Shown: piece after piece, positions 8,720-16,690 of the stretch
Numbering within the stretch: the first letter of the stretch is position 1
How the letters are laid out: each line of letters begins with the position of its first letter
NCBI GenBank assembly: GCA_913045325.1
Contig: CAJWPZ010000015.1
Location: 1-37,999, forward strand
Length of the DNA stretch: 37,999 nt
Source: an uncultured Flavobacteriaceae bacterium
GTDB lineage: Bacteria > Bacteroidota > Bacteroidia > Flavobacteriales > Flavobacteriaceae
Direction: 5' to 3'
Position numbers and translations under genes: made by a program
The notes under the pieces: generated by a model
Seen by the model: only the letters and a program-made list of their open reading frames with translations
Database searches by the model: none
What the model was told of the DNA's origin: nothing

Positions 8720-9286
8720 ATGAAACACAACCGTAAAGAAGAAATAGTTATTGTCGCTGCAAAACTTTTTAAAGAAAAAGGATACAGCGCCGTTTCAATG
8801 AGAGACATTGCCCAGCAAATGGATATAAAGGCGGCAAGTTTATACAACCACATTAAAGGCAAACAGGAAATATTATCCTCCTTAGTGCTTCATGTTGCTC
8901 AAAAGTTCACCAACAGTACTCAAACCATAACCTCTCAAGAAGGTACTGCCTTGCAGCGCCTTAAAAAACTCATTGAAGTTCACATAGATATCACACTGCA
9001 TCATGCAGACGCTATAGCTGCCCTAAACAATGATTGGATGCACCTAAATGGTCAAGATTTGTTAGACTTTATTGCCATGCGTGATCAATACGAAGAAAAT
9101 TTCAGGAGTATTATAAAACAAGGAATCCAAGAACAACAAATTAAGGCCAAAGAACCTGAGGTTATCCTTTTCTCCATATTGTCTACCCTAAGAACACTTT
9201 ATCTCTGGAATGAGAAACGAGGAAAACTAGAGGTGAATGTTTTGAAGAAAGAATTGGTGGCGGTTCTTATATCTGGTATTGTATAA
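8720..9286 (+). CDS. TetR/AcrR family transcriptional regulator, probable paa repressor
   Basis: The 188-residue DNA-binding regulator has an N-terminal TetR helix-turn-helix: VAAKLFKEKGYSAVSMRDIA, then KAASLYNHIKGKQEIL (about residues 12-52). An all-helical ligand domain follows. The ATG at 8720 is preferred over one 30 bases upstream, because MKHNRKEEIVIVAAKLF is a normal TetR N-terminus. A weak -7-like TATATTTA (8707-8714) sits just before it, so a very short or leaderless mRNA is possible. It is followed after 62 bases by paaE on the same strand, with a palindromic operator in that gap. By context it likely senses phenylacetyl-CoA or a downstream CoA intermediate; the ligand is inferred. 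Confidence 0.85.
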   Translation: MKHNRKEEIVIVAAKLFKEKGYSAVSMRDIAQQMDIKAASLYNHIKGKQEILSSLVLHVAQKFTNSTQTITSQEGTALQRLKKLIEVHIDITLHHADAIAALNNDWMHLNGQDLLDFIAMRDQYEENFRSIIKQGIQEQQIKAKEPEVILFSILSTLRTLYLWNEKRGKLEVNVLKKELVAVLISGIV

Positions 9287-9299
9287 TTATTTTGAGATA

Positions 9300-9331
9300 T
9301 TTGCTAGTTTAACTAACAATCGTTAGTTTTG
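9300..9331 (+). promoter_or_regulatory. paa operon promoter
   Basis: TTTG (9300-9303), 20 bases, then TAGTTTTG (9324-9331). This is an almost ideal Bacteroidota -33/-7 promoter, 17 bases before the paaE ATG. It overlaps the palindromic operator described separately. Confidence 0.8.
9311..9328. promoter_or_regulatory. Palindromic TetR-type operator in the paa promoter
   Basis: AACTAAC-AATC-GTTAGTT: perfect 7-bp inverted half-sites around a 4-base centre, 18 bp in total, running from the spacer into the -7 element. Size, symmetry and position fit a TetR operator that blocks polymerase. The adjacent TetR gene is the obvious candidate binder. Confidence 0.75.
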
Positions 9332-9348
9332 TAAAATAAGACACGTAT

Positions 9349-10419
9349 ATGGCTTCATTTCATACATTAAAAATTAAGGATATTTCTAAGCAAACCCCTG
9401 ATTGCTCTGTTATTACCTTTGAGATGCCCGCTAGTTTAACCCAAGCGTTTCATTACACCCAAGGACAACACCTTACCCTAAAGGCATTAATTGAAGGCCA
9501 AGACACAAGACGCTCATACAGTATTTGTTCTAGTATGGTAGATACCCAGTGGCAGGTAGCTGTAAAAAAAATTCCTGGTGGTGTATTCTCTAGCTACGTA
9601 AATGAGGTCTTGCAAACAGGAGATACTCTGCAAGTGATGCCTCCAAGTGGTAAGTTTGGTGTTCCAATCTCTACCCAAGAGAAAACATACATAGCCTTTG
9701 TGGCTGGAAGTGGGATCACTCCGGTGTTATCGATGATAAAAACACATTTAGCAAAAGAGCCAAAAGCTAGGTTTAAATTATTCTATTTGAATCGTACTGT
9801 AAAATCTATTATCTTTAAGGAACAAATAGAACAGCTTAGAAATCAGTATTTTGGCAGGTTAGAGATTTTTTATTTCTTAACCAAAGAGCACAGAGACGCC
9901 GAGCTATTTAATGGACGCTTTACCGATGAAAAATTAAAAGAAATTTTCCAGAAACTAGTACATGTTCCATCACTAGATGAAGCTTTCTTGTGCGGCCCTG
10001 AAGAAATGATTTTTTTGATACAAAAAGCATTACTGACTGCTGGTATGCCAGAGGCCAACATACACTATGAGTTATTTGTCTCTGGATTAAGTAAACAGGA
10101 TAAAAAACGGACTGAACGTCTAGCTCAGCAGAGCTTAGAAGGAGTTGAGGTAACGATTGTAGATGGTGGTAAAGAATTTCATTTTACCATGACAGAGCAC
10201 TATGATAACATTTTAGATGCAGCCCTTGATGCTGGTGCAGATTTACCCTTTGCCTGTAAGGGCGGCGTGTGTTCTACTTGTAAGTGTAGAGTGCTGGATG
10301 GCAATGTAGAGATGAAAATAAATTATGCACTTAATGATAAAGAAGTTTCACAAAACCTTGTTTTGAGCTGTCAAGCAGTACCAACCACAGATAAAGTAAA
10401 AGTTGATTTTGATGTATAA
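9349..10419 (+). CDS. paaE: Phenylacetyl-CoA epoxidase reductase subunit PaaE
   Basis: Passes electrons from NAD(P)H through FAD and a [2Fe-2S] cluster to the PaaABC oxygenase, which epoxidises the ring of phenylacetyl-CoA. The 356-residue protein has a ferredoxin-reductase module with the flavin motif RRSYSICSS (near residue 54) and the nucleotide-binding motif VAGSGITPVLSM (near residue 124), then FLCGPEEM. The C-terminal plant-type ferredoxin domain has cluster ligands C303, C308, C311 and C341. It is the first gene behind the paa promoter. In many Proteobacteria paaE comes last in the ABCDE set, so its leading position here is notable. paaA follows after 12 bases. Confidence 0.95.
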   Translation: MASFHTLKIKDISKQTPDCSVITFEMPASLTQAFHYTQGQHLTLKALIEGQDTRRSYSICSSMVDTQWQVAVKKIPGGVFSSYVNEVLQTGDTLQVMPPSGKFGVPISTQEKTYIAFVAGSGITPVLSMIKTHLAKEPKARFKLFYLNRTVKSIIFKEQIEQLRNQYFGRLEIFYFLTKEHRDAELFNGRFTDEKLKEIFQKLVHVPSLDEAFLCGPEEMIFLIQKALLTAGMPEANIHYELFVSGLSKQDKKRTERLAQQSLEGVEVTIVDGGKEFHFTMTEHYDNILDAALDAGADLPFACKGGVCSTCKCRVLDGNVEMKINYALNDKEVSQNLVLSCQAVPTTDKVKVDFDV

Positions 10420-10431
10420 ATTCCAAAAACT

Positions 10432-11388
10432 ATGAGTAACGAACAAATAAAAAACTTAGAAGAGATTTTTGAAGCCCGTATTGCACGCGATGAAAAAATA
10501 GAGGCTAAAGATTGGATGCCAGAGAAATATAGAAAGACGCACATTCGTCAAATCTCTCAGCACGCCCATTCAGAAATTGTAGGGATGCTACCAGAGGGAA
10601 ACTGGATTAGCAGAGCACCTTCTTTAAGAAGAAAGGCTGCACTGCTTGCAAAGGTACAAGATGAGGCAGGACACGGCCTTTATTTGTATTCTGCTTGTGA
10701 AACACTTGGGATCTCTCGTGAAGAATTATACCAGCAGCTGCATAGCGGAAAAGCAAAGTATTCTTCAATATTTAATTACCCCACACTAACCTGGGCAGAC
10801 ATGGGCGCTGTGGGATGGCTTGTAGATGGCGCAGCCATTATAAACCAAGTGCCTTTGTGTAATACCTCTTTTGGTCCTTATGCTAGAGCGATGGTGCGAG
10901 TGTGTAAAGAAGAGAGTTTTCATCAAAGGCAAGGTTTTGAGATTATGCTCAAGCTTTGTAATGGGTCTAAGGAGCAAAAAGACATGGCTCAAGACGCCCT
11001 AAATAGATGGTGGTGGCCAAGTCTAATGATGTTAGGCCCAACAGACGCAGAGAGTGTTCATACAGAGCAGTCCATGAAGTGGAAGTTAAAACGTAAATCT
11101 AACGATGATTTGCGACAACAATTTATTGATCAAACAGTACCACAAGCAGATTTACTTGGTTTAACAATTCCAGATCCAGATTTAAAGTTTAACAAACAAA
11201 CTGGGAGCTATGATTTTGGAGCCATAGATTGGGATGAGTTTTGGCAAGTAGTAAAAGGCCACGGACCTTGCAATAAACAGCGTATTAGCGCAAGAGTAGC
11301 TGCCTGGGACAATGGGGCTTGGGTAAGAGATGCAGCCATGGCGCATGCCTCTAAAAAACAAGCAATAAAAGTTAAAATAGCAATCTAG
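10432..11388 (+). CDS. paaA: Phenylacetyl-CoA epoxidase catalytic subunit PaaA
   Basis: Di-iron oxygenase subunit that forms the 1,2-epoxide of phenylacetyl-CoA. The 318-residue, mostly helical, ferritin-like protein carries candidate iron ligands in [19 protein letters not shown], in [17 protein letters not shown] (the ExxH pair) and in [15 protein letters not shown]. These are characteristic of PaaA. It forms a heterodimer with PaaC, with PaaB bridging. Gaps are short on both sides (12 bases to paaE, 17 to paaB). Confidence 0.97.
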   Translation: MSNEQIKNLEEIFEARIARDEKIEAKDWMPEKYRKTHIRQISQHAHSEIVGMLPEGNWISRAPSLRRKAALLAKVQDEAGHGLYLYSACETLGISREELYQQLHSGKAKYSSIFNYPTLTWADMGAVGWLVDGAAIINQVPLCNTSFGPYARAMVRVCKEESFHQRQGFEIMLKLCNGSKEQKDMAQDALNRWWWPSLMMLGPTDAESVHTEQSMKWKLKRKSNDDLRQQFIDQTVPQADLLGLTIPDPDLKFNKQTGSYDFGAIDWDEFWQVVKGHGPCNKQRISARVAAWDNGAWVRDAAMAHASKKQAIKVKIAI

Positions 11389-11405
11389 TATCAAATACAA
11401 TAGAT

Positions 11406-11690
11406 ATGGATAATAATTGGCCCTTATGGGAAATCTTCGTTAGAAGTAAAAACGGATTAGAACATCGTCATTTTGGTAGCTTGCATGCTGCAGATCAGGA
11501 AATGGCACTTGAAAACGCTAGAGATGTCTACACAAGACGCAATGAAGGTGTAAGTATTTGGGTAGTAAAAAGCAGTGATATAACTGCAAGTAACCCAGAA
11601 AATAATGGAGAACTCTTCGAGCCAGCTCAAGATAAAGTATACCGTCATCCAACATTTTATAAGTTGCCAGATGAGGTAAAGCACATGTAA
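11406..11690 (+). CDS. paaB: Phenylacetyl-CoA epoxidase subunit PaaB
   Basis: A small 94-residue subunit that holds the PaaAC heterodimers together; it has no catalytic centre. WPLWEIFVRSKNGLEHRHFG at the start and the AADQEMALENARDVYTRR stretch are typical of PaaB, as is the ending with HPTFYKLPDEVKHM. Length matches the family (about 95). paaC begins one base after its stop. Confidence 0.96.
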   Translation: MDNNWPLWEIFVRSKNGLEHRHFGSLHAADQEMALENARDVYTRRNEGVSIWVVKSSDITASNPENNGELFEPAQDKVYRHPTFYKLPDEVKHM

Positions 11691-11691
11691 T

Positions 11692-12447
11692 ATGAAAAGC
11701 GAACATTTATACAATTACATTCTAGGTATTGCAGACAATAGTCTTATTCTTGGACAACGTCTTGGAGAGCTGTGTGGTCATGGCCCTAGTTTAGAGACAG
11801 ATATTGCAGGCACAAATATTTCTTTAGACCTTATTGGTCAAACAAGAAGTTACTACCAATATGCCGCTAAAATTTCAGGAGAAAATAAAACGGAGGATGA
11901 TATCGCATTTTTACGTCTAGAAAGACATTACAAAAATGTGTTACTGGTAGAACAGCCCAACACCCATTTTGGATATGTTATGGGGCGTCAATACCTTTTT
12001 GATGTGTTTCATTTATTGCTATTACAAGAATTACAATTCAGTAAAGATGAAACCTTAGCTGCTATTGCAAAAAAAGGAATCAAAGAAGTGAGTTATCACA
12101 AACGATTCTCTGGAGACTGGATAAAACGCTTGGGTGATGGAACCCCAGAGAGTACCGCCAAAATGCAAGAGGCTATTGATGATTTATGGCCCTACACACA
12201 GGAGCTTTTTGACATGACAGCTGCAGACACTGCAATGGCCCAAAAGGGTATAGGTGTAGATGTTTCAAAATTAAAAGAATCTTATTACAAAGAGGTTACA
12301 GACCTGTGTGAGCTGGCAACTCTAAAGGTTCCTCAGATCGCATATTTTTCTCGAGGAGGTAAAAAAGGAGTACACAGTGAGCACATGGGGTATTTGTTGG
12401 CAGATTTGCAATACATGCAACGCACCTATCCAAACATGCAGTGGTAA
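11692..12447 (+). CDS. paaC: Phenylacetyl-CoA epoxidase structural subunit PaaC
   Basis: A 251-residue ferritin-like helical subunit pairing with PaaA; in characterised systems it lacks a functional di-iron centre. Recognised by YILGIADNSLILGQRLGELC at the N-terminus, the LDLIGQTRSYYQYAA stretch, the KEVSYHKRFSGDW segment and C-terminal HMGYLLADLQYMQRTYP. It is tightly linked: one base after paaB and 10 bases before paaD. Confidence 0.96.
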   Translation: MKSEHLYNYILGIADNSLILGQRLGELCGHGPSLETDIAGTNISLDLIGQTRSYYQYAAKISGENKTEDDIAFLRLERHYKNVLLVEQPNTHFGYVMGRQYLFDVFHLLLLQELQFSKDETLAAIAKKGIKEVSYHKRFSGDWIKRLGDGTPESTAKMQEAIDDLWPYTQELFDMTAADTAMAQKGIGVDVSKLKESYYKEVTDLCELATLKVPQIAYFSRGGKKGVHSEHMGYLLADLQYMQRTYPNMQW

Positions 12448-12457
12448 TAAAAAAATA

Positions 12458-12958
12458 ATGACATTAACTCAAATCAATATAGATACGCACCTTCTTCCAA
12501 TTTTGGGGCAGGTAAGTGACCCAGAGATCCCAGTGTTAACTGTTTTGGATCTAGGGGTAATAAGAGAGGCTAAAGAAAAAGATGGGACGGTGTATGTTAA
12601 ACTCACACCCACCTATTCTGGTTGTCCAGCAATGGATGTTATTGGTGATGATTTAAAAATAGCCTTTGCCCCACTAGGCAAAAAAGTGGAGGTGGAGCTC
12701 GTATTAGCACCAGCTTGGAGCACAGACTGGATTAGTGAGTCTGGATTACAAAAAATGGAGATCTACGGAATTGCAAGACCTTTATCTGAAAGTGCAGATA
12801 AGGATGTGTTGTTGGCAGGTGCAAAAAAAGTAATTTGCCCTCAATGTAAAAGTACAAATACACATTTAGTAAGCCAGTTTGGGTCTACTGCTTGTAAAGC
12901 ATTGTTTAAATGCGAAGCATGTCTAGAGCCTTTTGATTATTTTAAATGTTTGAAATAA
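12458..12958 (+). CDS. paaD: PaaD, iron-sulfur maturation-type protein of the epoxidase
   Basis: A DUF59/MIP18-type protein thought to assist metal-centre assembly of the epoxidase. I chose the ATG at 12458 (166 residues, 10 bases after paaC), because an earlier in-frame ATG at 12377 lies inside paaC and adds only out-of-frame-derived sequence. DPEIPVLTVLDLGVIR and TPTYSGCPAMD are the MIP18 motifs. The C-terminus is a zinc-ribbon-like segment with CPQC, a single Cys, then CEAC and a last Cys (about residues 127-165). This architecture is the PaaD one and differs from SufT-type DUF59 proteins. Confidence 0.94.
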   Translation: MTLTQINIDTHLLPILGQVSDPEIPVLTVLDLGVIREAKEKDGTVYVKLTPTYSGCPAMDVIGDDLKIAFAPLGKKVEVELVLAPAWSTDWISESGLQKMEIYGIARPLSESADKDVLLAGAKKVICPQCKSTNTHLVSQFGSTACKALFKCEACLEPFDYFKCLK

Positions 12959-12969
12959 CAAATTAATAC

Positions 12970-12998
12970 CCCAAGTGGGATTCAAGGAATATTTCCTT
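12970..12998. promoter_or_regulatory. Two small inverted repeats between paaD and paaG
   Basis: In the 54-base gap, CCCA-AG-TGGG (12970-12979) is followed by AAGGAA-TAT-TTCCTT (12984-12998). Neither has a T-tract. They could be weak mRNA structures at the junction between the epoxidase genes and the beta-oxidation-like genes. No promoter is recognised. Confidence 0.35.
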
Positions 12999-13012
12999 AC
13001 CTATAGAAAGCT

Positions 13013-13792
13013 ATGAAAAGTATTACAACGAATATAGAAAATGGTGTAGCAACTTTAACATTAAACCGCCCAGAGGTATTTAATAGTTTTAATCGGGAGA
13101 TGGCCCTGCTTTTACAAAGCCAGTTAGATGCCTGTGAAGCAGATCCACACATACGTGCTATAGTACTTACCGGCGAGGGTAAAGCTTTTTGCGCTGGCCA
13201 GGATTTAAAAGAAGTAACAACTCCAGAATTACACCCAGGATTTAAAATAATATTGGAAGAGCACTACAATCCTATCATTGAAAGAATTAGAGCCATCAAA
13301 AAACCTATCATTGCTGCAGTTAATGGAGTAGCCGCTGGCGCAGGGGCAAATATTGCCCTAGCCTGTGATATTGTTGTGGCAAGTGAAAAGGCAAGTTTTA
13401 TACAAGCGTTCAGTAAAATAGGTCTCGTTCCAGATAGTGCTGGAAGTTTTTTTTTACCAAGACTTATTGGCTTTCAAAAAGCATCGGCGCTAATGCTTCT
13501 GGGAGATAAAGTAGGCGCAACACAAGCTCAAGAGTTAGGCATGGTGTATAAAGTCTTTACTCCAGAAACGTTTCAGCAGCAGGTATCCTCTCTAGCCCTT
13601 GATATGGCTCAAATGCCAACCAAAGCATTAGGCCTTACAAAACAATTGTTAAATGCATCTTTTAATAATACCTTAGAGCAGCAATTAGCCCTAGAGAGCA
13701 AACTGCAAATACAAGCTGCAAATAGCAATGATTATAAAGAGGGTGTTACCGCTTTTGTCGAAAAAAGGAAACCAAATTTTAAAGGAAACTAG
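13013..13792 (+). CDS. paaG: 1,2-epoxyphenylacetyl-CoA isomerase PaaG (crotonase family)
   Basis: Converts the epoxide to the seven-membered oxepin-CoA and also shifts a double bond in a later intermediate. The 259-residue protein has the crotonase oxyanion-hole motif AFCAGQDLKE (near residue 60) and GVAAGAGANIALACDIV (near residue 103). At the two positions where hydratases carry catalytic glutamates it has Asn and Phe. Instead it has the PaaG signature SKIGLVPDSAGSFFLPR with the acidic residue in PDSAG. This separates it from the second crotonase at 19273. The start is 54 bases after paaD, and paaH begins immediately after its stop. Confidence 0.92.
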   Translation: MKSITTNIENGVATLTLNRPEVFNSFNREMALLLQSQLDACEADPHIRAIVLTGEGKAFCAGQDLKEVTTPELHPGFKIILEEHYNPIIERIRAIKKPIIAAVNGVAAGAGANIALACDIVVASEKASFIQAFSKIGLVPDSAGSFFLPRLIGFQKASALMLLGDKVGATQAQELGMVYKVFTPETFQQQVSSLALDMAQMPTKALGLTKQLLNASFNNTLEQQLALESKLQIQAANSNDYKEGVTAFVEKRKPNFKGN

Positions 13793-14953
13793 ATGATTAA
13801 AAATGTAGGTATTATTGGTGGCGGAACCATGGGTTCTGGGATTGCTCAAGTAGCAGCTACTGCAGGCTGCATCGTTACACTTTTTGATGTACATCAACAG
13901 GCGCTTGACAAGGCAAAAACTAGTTTAGAGAAAATCACAAACCGATTGGTAGAGAAGGGGCGTATTACCCCTCAAGAGAAAGATGCTATCCAAAATAACA
14001 TACGCTACGTAAACTCACTAAAACAGTTGGCGCATAGTGATTTAACCATTGAGGCCATCGTTGAAAATATGGAGGTTAAAAAGAAGGTGTTTCAAGAATT
14101 AGAGGGCTATGTAAGTGACACTTGTATTATAGCATCCAACACCTCTTCTTTGTCTATAGCATCAATTGCCTCTGCTTTAAAAAACCCAGAGAGATGCATA
14201 GGGATTCATTTTTTTAATCCTGCCCCCCTTATGAAACTAGTGGAGGTAATCCCTGCCATACAAACCAGTAAACAAGTACTTGCCACCTCACAGGCAACTA
14301 TAGAAAACTGGAAAAAAGTAGTTGCAGTTGCAAAAGACACCCCTGGCTTTATTGTAAATAGAGTTGCTAGACCATTTTATGGAGAGGCCCTTAGAATGTA
14401 TGAAGAAGGTTTGGCAGACTTTGCTACCATTGATCATGCCGTTAAAAGTTTGGGTGGTTTTAAAATGGGCCCCTTTGAGCTAATGGATTTTATAGGAAAT
14501 GATGTAAATTATACCGTAACACACACTGTATTTGAGGCCTTTTACAATGACCCAAGATACAAGCCGTCATTTACTCAAAAACGTTTTGCAGAAGCAGGTT
14601 ATTTAGGCAGGAAATCTGGCAAAGGATTTTATGACTACTCTCCAGCAGCCGTAAGGCCAGTTCCAGAAAATAATCCAACACTTTTAAACACTATTTTAGA
14701 CAGAATTTTAGTGATGTTAATTAATGAAGCTGCAGATGCATTATTTTTAAACATAGCAAGTGCCAAAGACATAGACGCGGCCATGACTAAAGGAGTTAAT
14801 TACCCAAAAGGGCTATTGGCTTGGGCAGATGAAAAATCAATAGATTGGTGTGTTAAAAAACTTGATGCACTTTATAATGAATACCATGAGGATAGATATC
14901 GTTGTTCTGCATTACTCAGACGAATGAATGCAAATAATAAAACTTTTTTTTAA
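13793..14953 (+). CDS. paaH: 3-hydroxyadipyl-CoA dehydrogenase PaaH
   Basis: NAD-dependent oxidation of 3-hydroxyadipyl-CoA to 3-oxoadipyl-CoA. The 386-residue protein starts with a Rossmann motif, VGIIGGGTMGSGIAQVAA. It has the catalytic-domain signature GIHFFNPAPLMKLVEV near residue 140, and TPGFIVNRVARPFYGEA opens the first C-terminal domain. A second, shorter copy of the C-terminal domain follows (about residues 295-380). E. coli PaaH is roughly 475 residues, so this is a compact version. It abuts paaG with no gap and shares one base with paaI, suggesting translational coupling. Confidence 0.93.
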   Translation: MIKNVGIIGGGTMGSGIAQVAATAGCIVTLFDVHQQALDKAKTSLEKITNRLVEKGRITPQEKDAIQNNIRYVNSLKQLAHSDLTIEAIVENMEVKKKVFQELEGYVSDTCIIASNTSSLSIASIASALKNPERCIGIHFFNPAPLMKLVEVIPAIQTSKQVLATSQATIENWKKVVAVAKDTPGFIVNRVARPFYGEALRMYEEGLADFATIDHAVKSLGGFKMGPFELMDFIGNDVNYTVTHTVFEAFYNDPRYKPSFTQKRFAEAGYLGRKSGKGFYDYSPAAVRPVPENNPTLLNTILDRILVMLINEAADALFLNIASAKDIDAAMTKGVNYPKGLLAWADEKSIDWCVKKLDALYNEYHEDRYRCSALLRRMNANNKTFF

Positions 14954-15360
14954 TGGAAGGAACCACAATACCTTATAAAATGCTTTCTCAAGATGCCTAT
15001 AGCAGTTGGCTAGGTATAGAGATTCTTAGCTGTGAAATAGGCCGCGTAAAAGTAGGCATGACCATACGTAAAGAAATGCTTAACAGCATGGATAAGGCCC
15101 ATGGAGGTATTAGTTATTCATTAGCAGATACGGCCTTTGGTTTTACCGCAAACACACATGGCAAGTATGCAGTATCTATAGAAACAAGTATCAATCATAT
15201 CGAGGCGTTACAACAGGGTGATTATATCACAGCCGAAGCGACTTTAGATGTGCAGAAAACAAACATTGGCTTTAATATCGTTGAGGTAAAAAAAGGGGAT
15301 ACACTTGTAGCGCTATTTAAAGGAGTTGTTTACAGAACCAATAAGAATTGGGAAGTTTAA
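14953..15360 (+). CDS. paaI: Hydroxyphenylacetyl-CoA thioesterase PaaI
   Basis: A hotdog-fold thioesterase that rescues CoA from aromatic or dead-end acyl-CoAs in the pathway. The 135-residue protein has the PaaI signature KAHGGISYSLADTAFGFTAN, with the HGG motif and catalytic Asp of LADTAF (about residues 48-65). The family is usually about 140 residues. The start codon shares one base with the paaH stop. A terminator-like hairpin follows 7 bases after the stop. Confidence 0.93.
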   Translation: MEGTTIPYKMLSQDAYSSWLGIEILSCEIGRVKVGMTIRKEMLNSMDKAHGGISYSLADTAFGFTANTHGKYAVSIETSINHIEALQQGDYITAEATLDVQKTNIGFNIVEVKKGDTLVALFKGVVYRTNKNWEV

Positions 15361-15367
15361 AAAATAC

Positions 15368-15400
15368 AAACCCTATGTTGGGTTTATTTTTTCGGTTTTT
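15368..15400 (+). terminator. Terminator-like hairpin between paaI and paaJ
   Basis: AAACCC-TATGTT-GGGTTT (15368-15385) followed by A, T6, CGG and a second T-run. The stem is only 6 bp, half of it A-U, so it probably acts as a partial terminator or attenuator inside the operon, not a full stop. paaJ starts 13 bases later. Confidence 0.55.
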
Positions 15401-15412
15401 TAAAATAAAATT

Positions 15413-16627
15413 ATGAAACAAGCATATATAATTGATGGGGTGAGAACACCAATTGGAAATTACAAAGGAACACTAAGCTCGGTTCGCACCGACGATTTGG
15501 GAGCACATGTAATCAAATCTTTGGTTTCAAATAACCCACAGATCCCTCTTGAGGCCTTTGATGATGTTATCATGGGGTGCGCCAATCAAGCAGGAGAAGA
15601 CAACCGTAATGTAGCTCGTATGAGTTTACTACTAGCAGGGCTTCCTTTTAGCGTACCTGGAGAAACCGTTAATAGATTGTGTAGTAGTGGCTTGTCTGCC
15701 ATTATACATGCCAATAGGGCCATTAAAGCCGGTGATGGTGATTTGTTTATTGCAGGGGGTGTTGAGAACATGACCAGAGGCCCCTATGTAATGGCAAAAC
15801 CCTCAAGCGCGTATGGAGGAGACAGTAAAATGTATGACTCTACCTTTGGATGGCGTTTTATAAATCCAAAAATGGCATCCTTATACGGCGTTGACGGTAT
15901 GGGTGTAACTGCAGAGAATTTAGTAGCAAAATATAATATCTCTCGAGAAGATCAAGATGCCTTTGCATACAATAGCCAAATGAAAGCCTCTGCCGCTCAA
16001 AAGAGTGGACGCTTGGCTAAAGAAATTGTTCCAGTAGAGATTCCACAAAGAAAAAAAGATCCAATTGTATTTAAAGATGATGAATTTATAAAGCCAAATT
16101 CTTCAAAAGAAATACTTGCAAAATTACGACCCGCTTTTAAAAACGAAGGCGGAAGTGTAACGCCTGGAAATGCCTCTGGACTAAACGATGGAGCAGCAGC
16201 AACACTTATTGCCTCTGAGGATGCTGTAAAAAAATACAATTTAAAACCCATGGCTAGAATTGTAAGCTCTGCGGTAGTTGGAGTTGAACCAAGAATTATG
16301 GGTATTGGTCCTGTAAAGGCTTCTAATAAAGCCCTAGAAAAAGCAGGGCTTACTATGGAAGATATGGATGTTATAGAGCTTAATGAGGCTTTCGCTTCAC
16401 AAGCTTTAGCATGTATTCGTGCATGGGGTTTAAAGGATGATGACCCAAGAATAAACCCTAATGGGGGTTCTATTGCTATTGGTCATCCACTGGGGGTTAC
16501 AGGAGCTAGAATCGCCTATAGTGCAGCTTTTGAGTTACAGCAAACAAAAAAGAAATATGCCCTTATTACAATGTGTATAGGAGTAGGGCAGGGTTATGCT
16601 GCTATTATAGAGAATGTAAATGTATAA
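15413..16627 (+). CDS. paaJ: 3-oxoadipyl-CoA / 3-oxo-5,6-dehydrosuberyl-CoA thiolase PaaJ
   Basis: Cleaves the 3-oxoacyl-CoA intermediates twice in the pathway, releasing acetyl-CoA and finally succinyl-CoA. The 404-residue protein has the nucleophilic Cys C90 in VNRLCSSGLSAI, the GGSIAIGHPLGVTGAR motif with the catalytic His, and C-terminal MCIGVGQGYAAI with the second Cys. Length and context fit PaaJ/PcaF. Sequence alone does not separate it from a generic acetyl-CoA acetyltransferase; the operon position does. No promoter is seen in the 52-base gap upstream. Confidence 0.9.
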   Translation: MKQAYIIDGVRTPIGNYKGTLSSVRTDDLGAHVIKSLVSNNPQIPLEAFDDVIMGCANQAGEDNRNVARMSLLLAGLPFSVPGETVNRLCSSGLSAIIHANRAIKAGDGDLFIAGGVENMTRGPYVMAKPSSAYGGDSKMYDSTFGWRFINPKMASLYGVDGMGVTAENLVAKYNISREDQDAFAYNSQMKASAAQKSGRLAKEIVPVEIPQRKKDPIVFKDDEFIKPNSSKEILAKLRPAFKNEGGSVTPGNASGLNDGAAATLIASEDAVKKYNLKPMARIVSSAVVGVEPRIMGIGPVKASNKALEKAGLTMEDMDVIELNEAFASQALACIRAWGLKDDDPRINPNGGSIAIGHPLGVTGARIAYSAAFELQQTKKKYALITMCIGVGQGYAAIIENVNV

Positions 16628-16690
16628 TTAAAACAGCCACAGTAGCATTTAATTGATTGAAATATAAGAAGTAATCACAAGACAAGCATC

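Noticed and set aside
12377-12457. Upstream in-frame extension of paaD
   Set aside because: It lies entirely within paaC, and the normal PaaD N-terminus starts at 12458.
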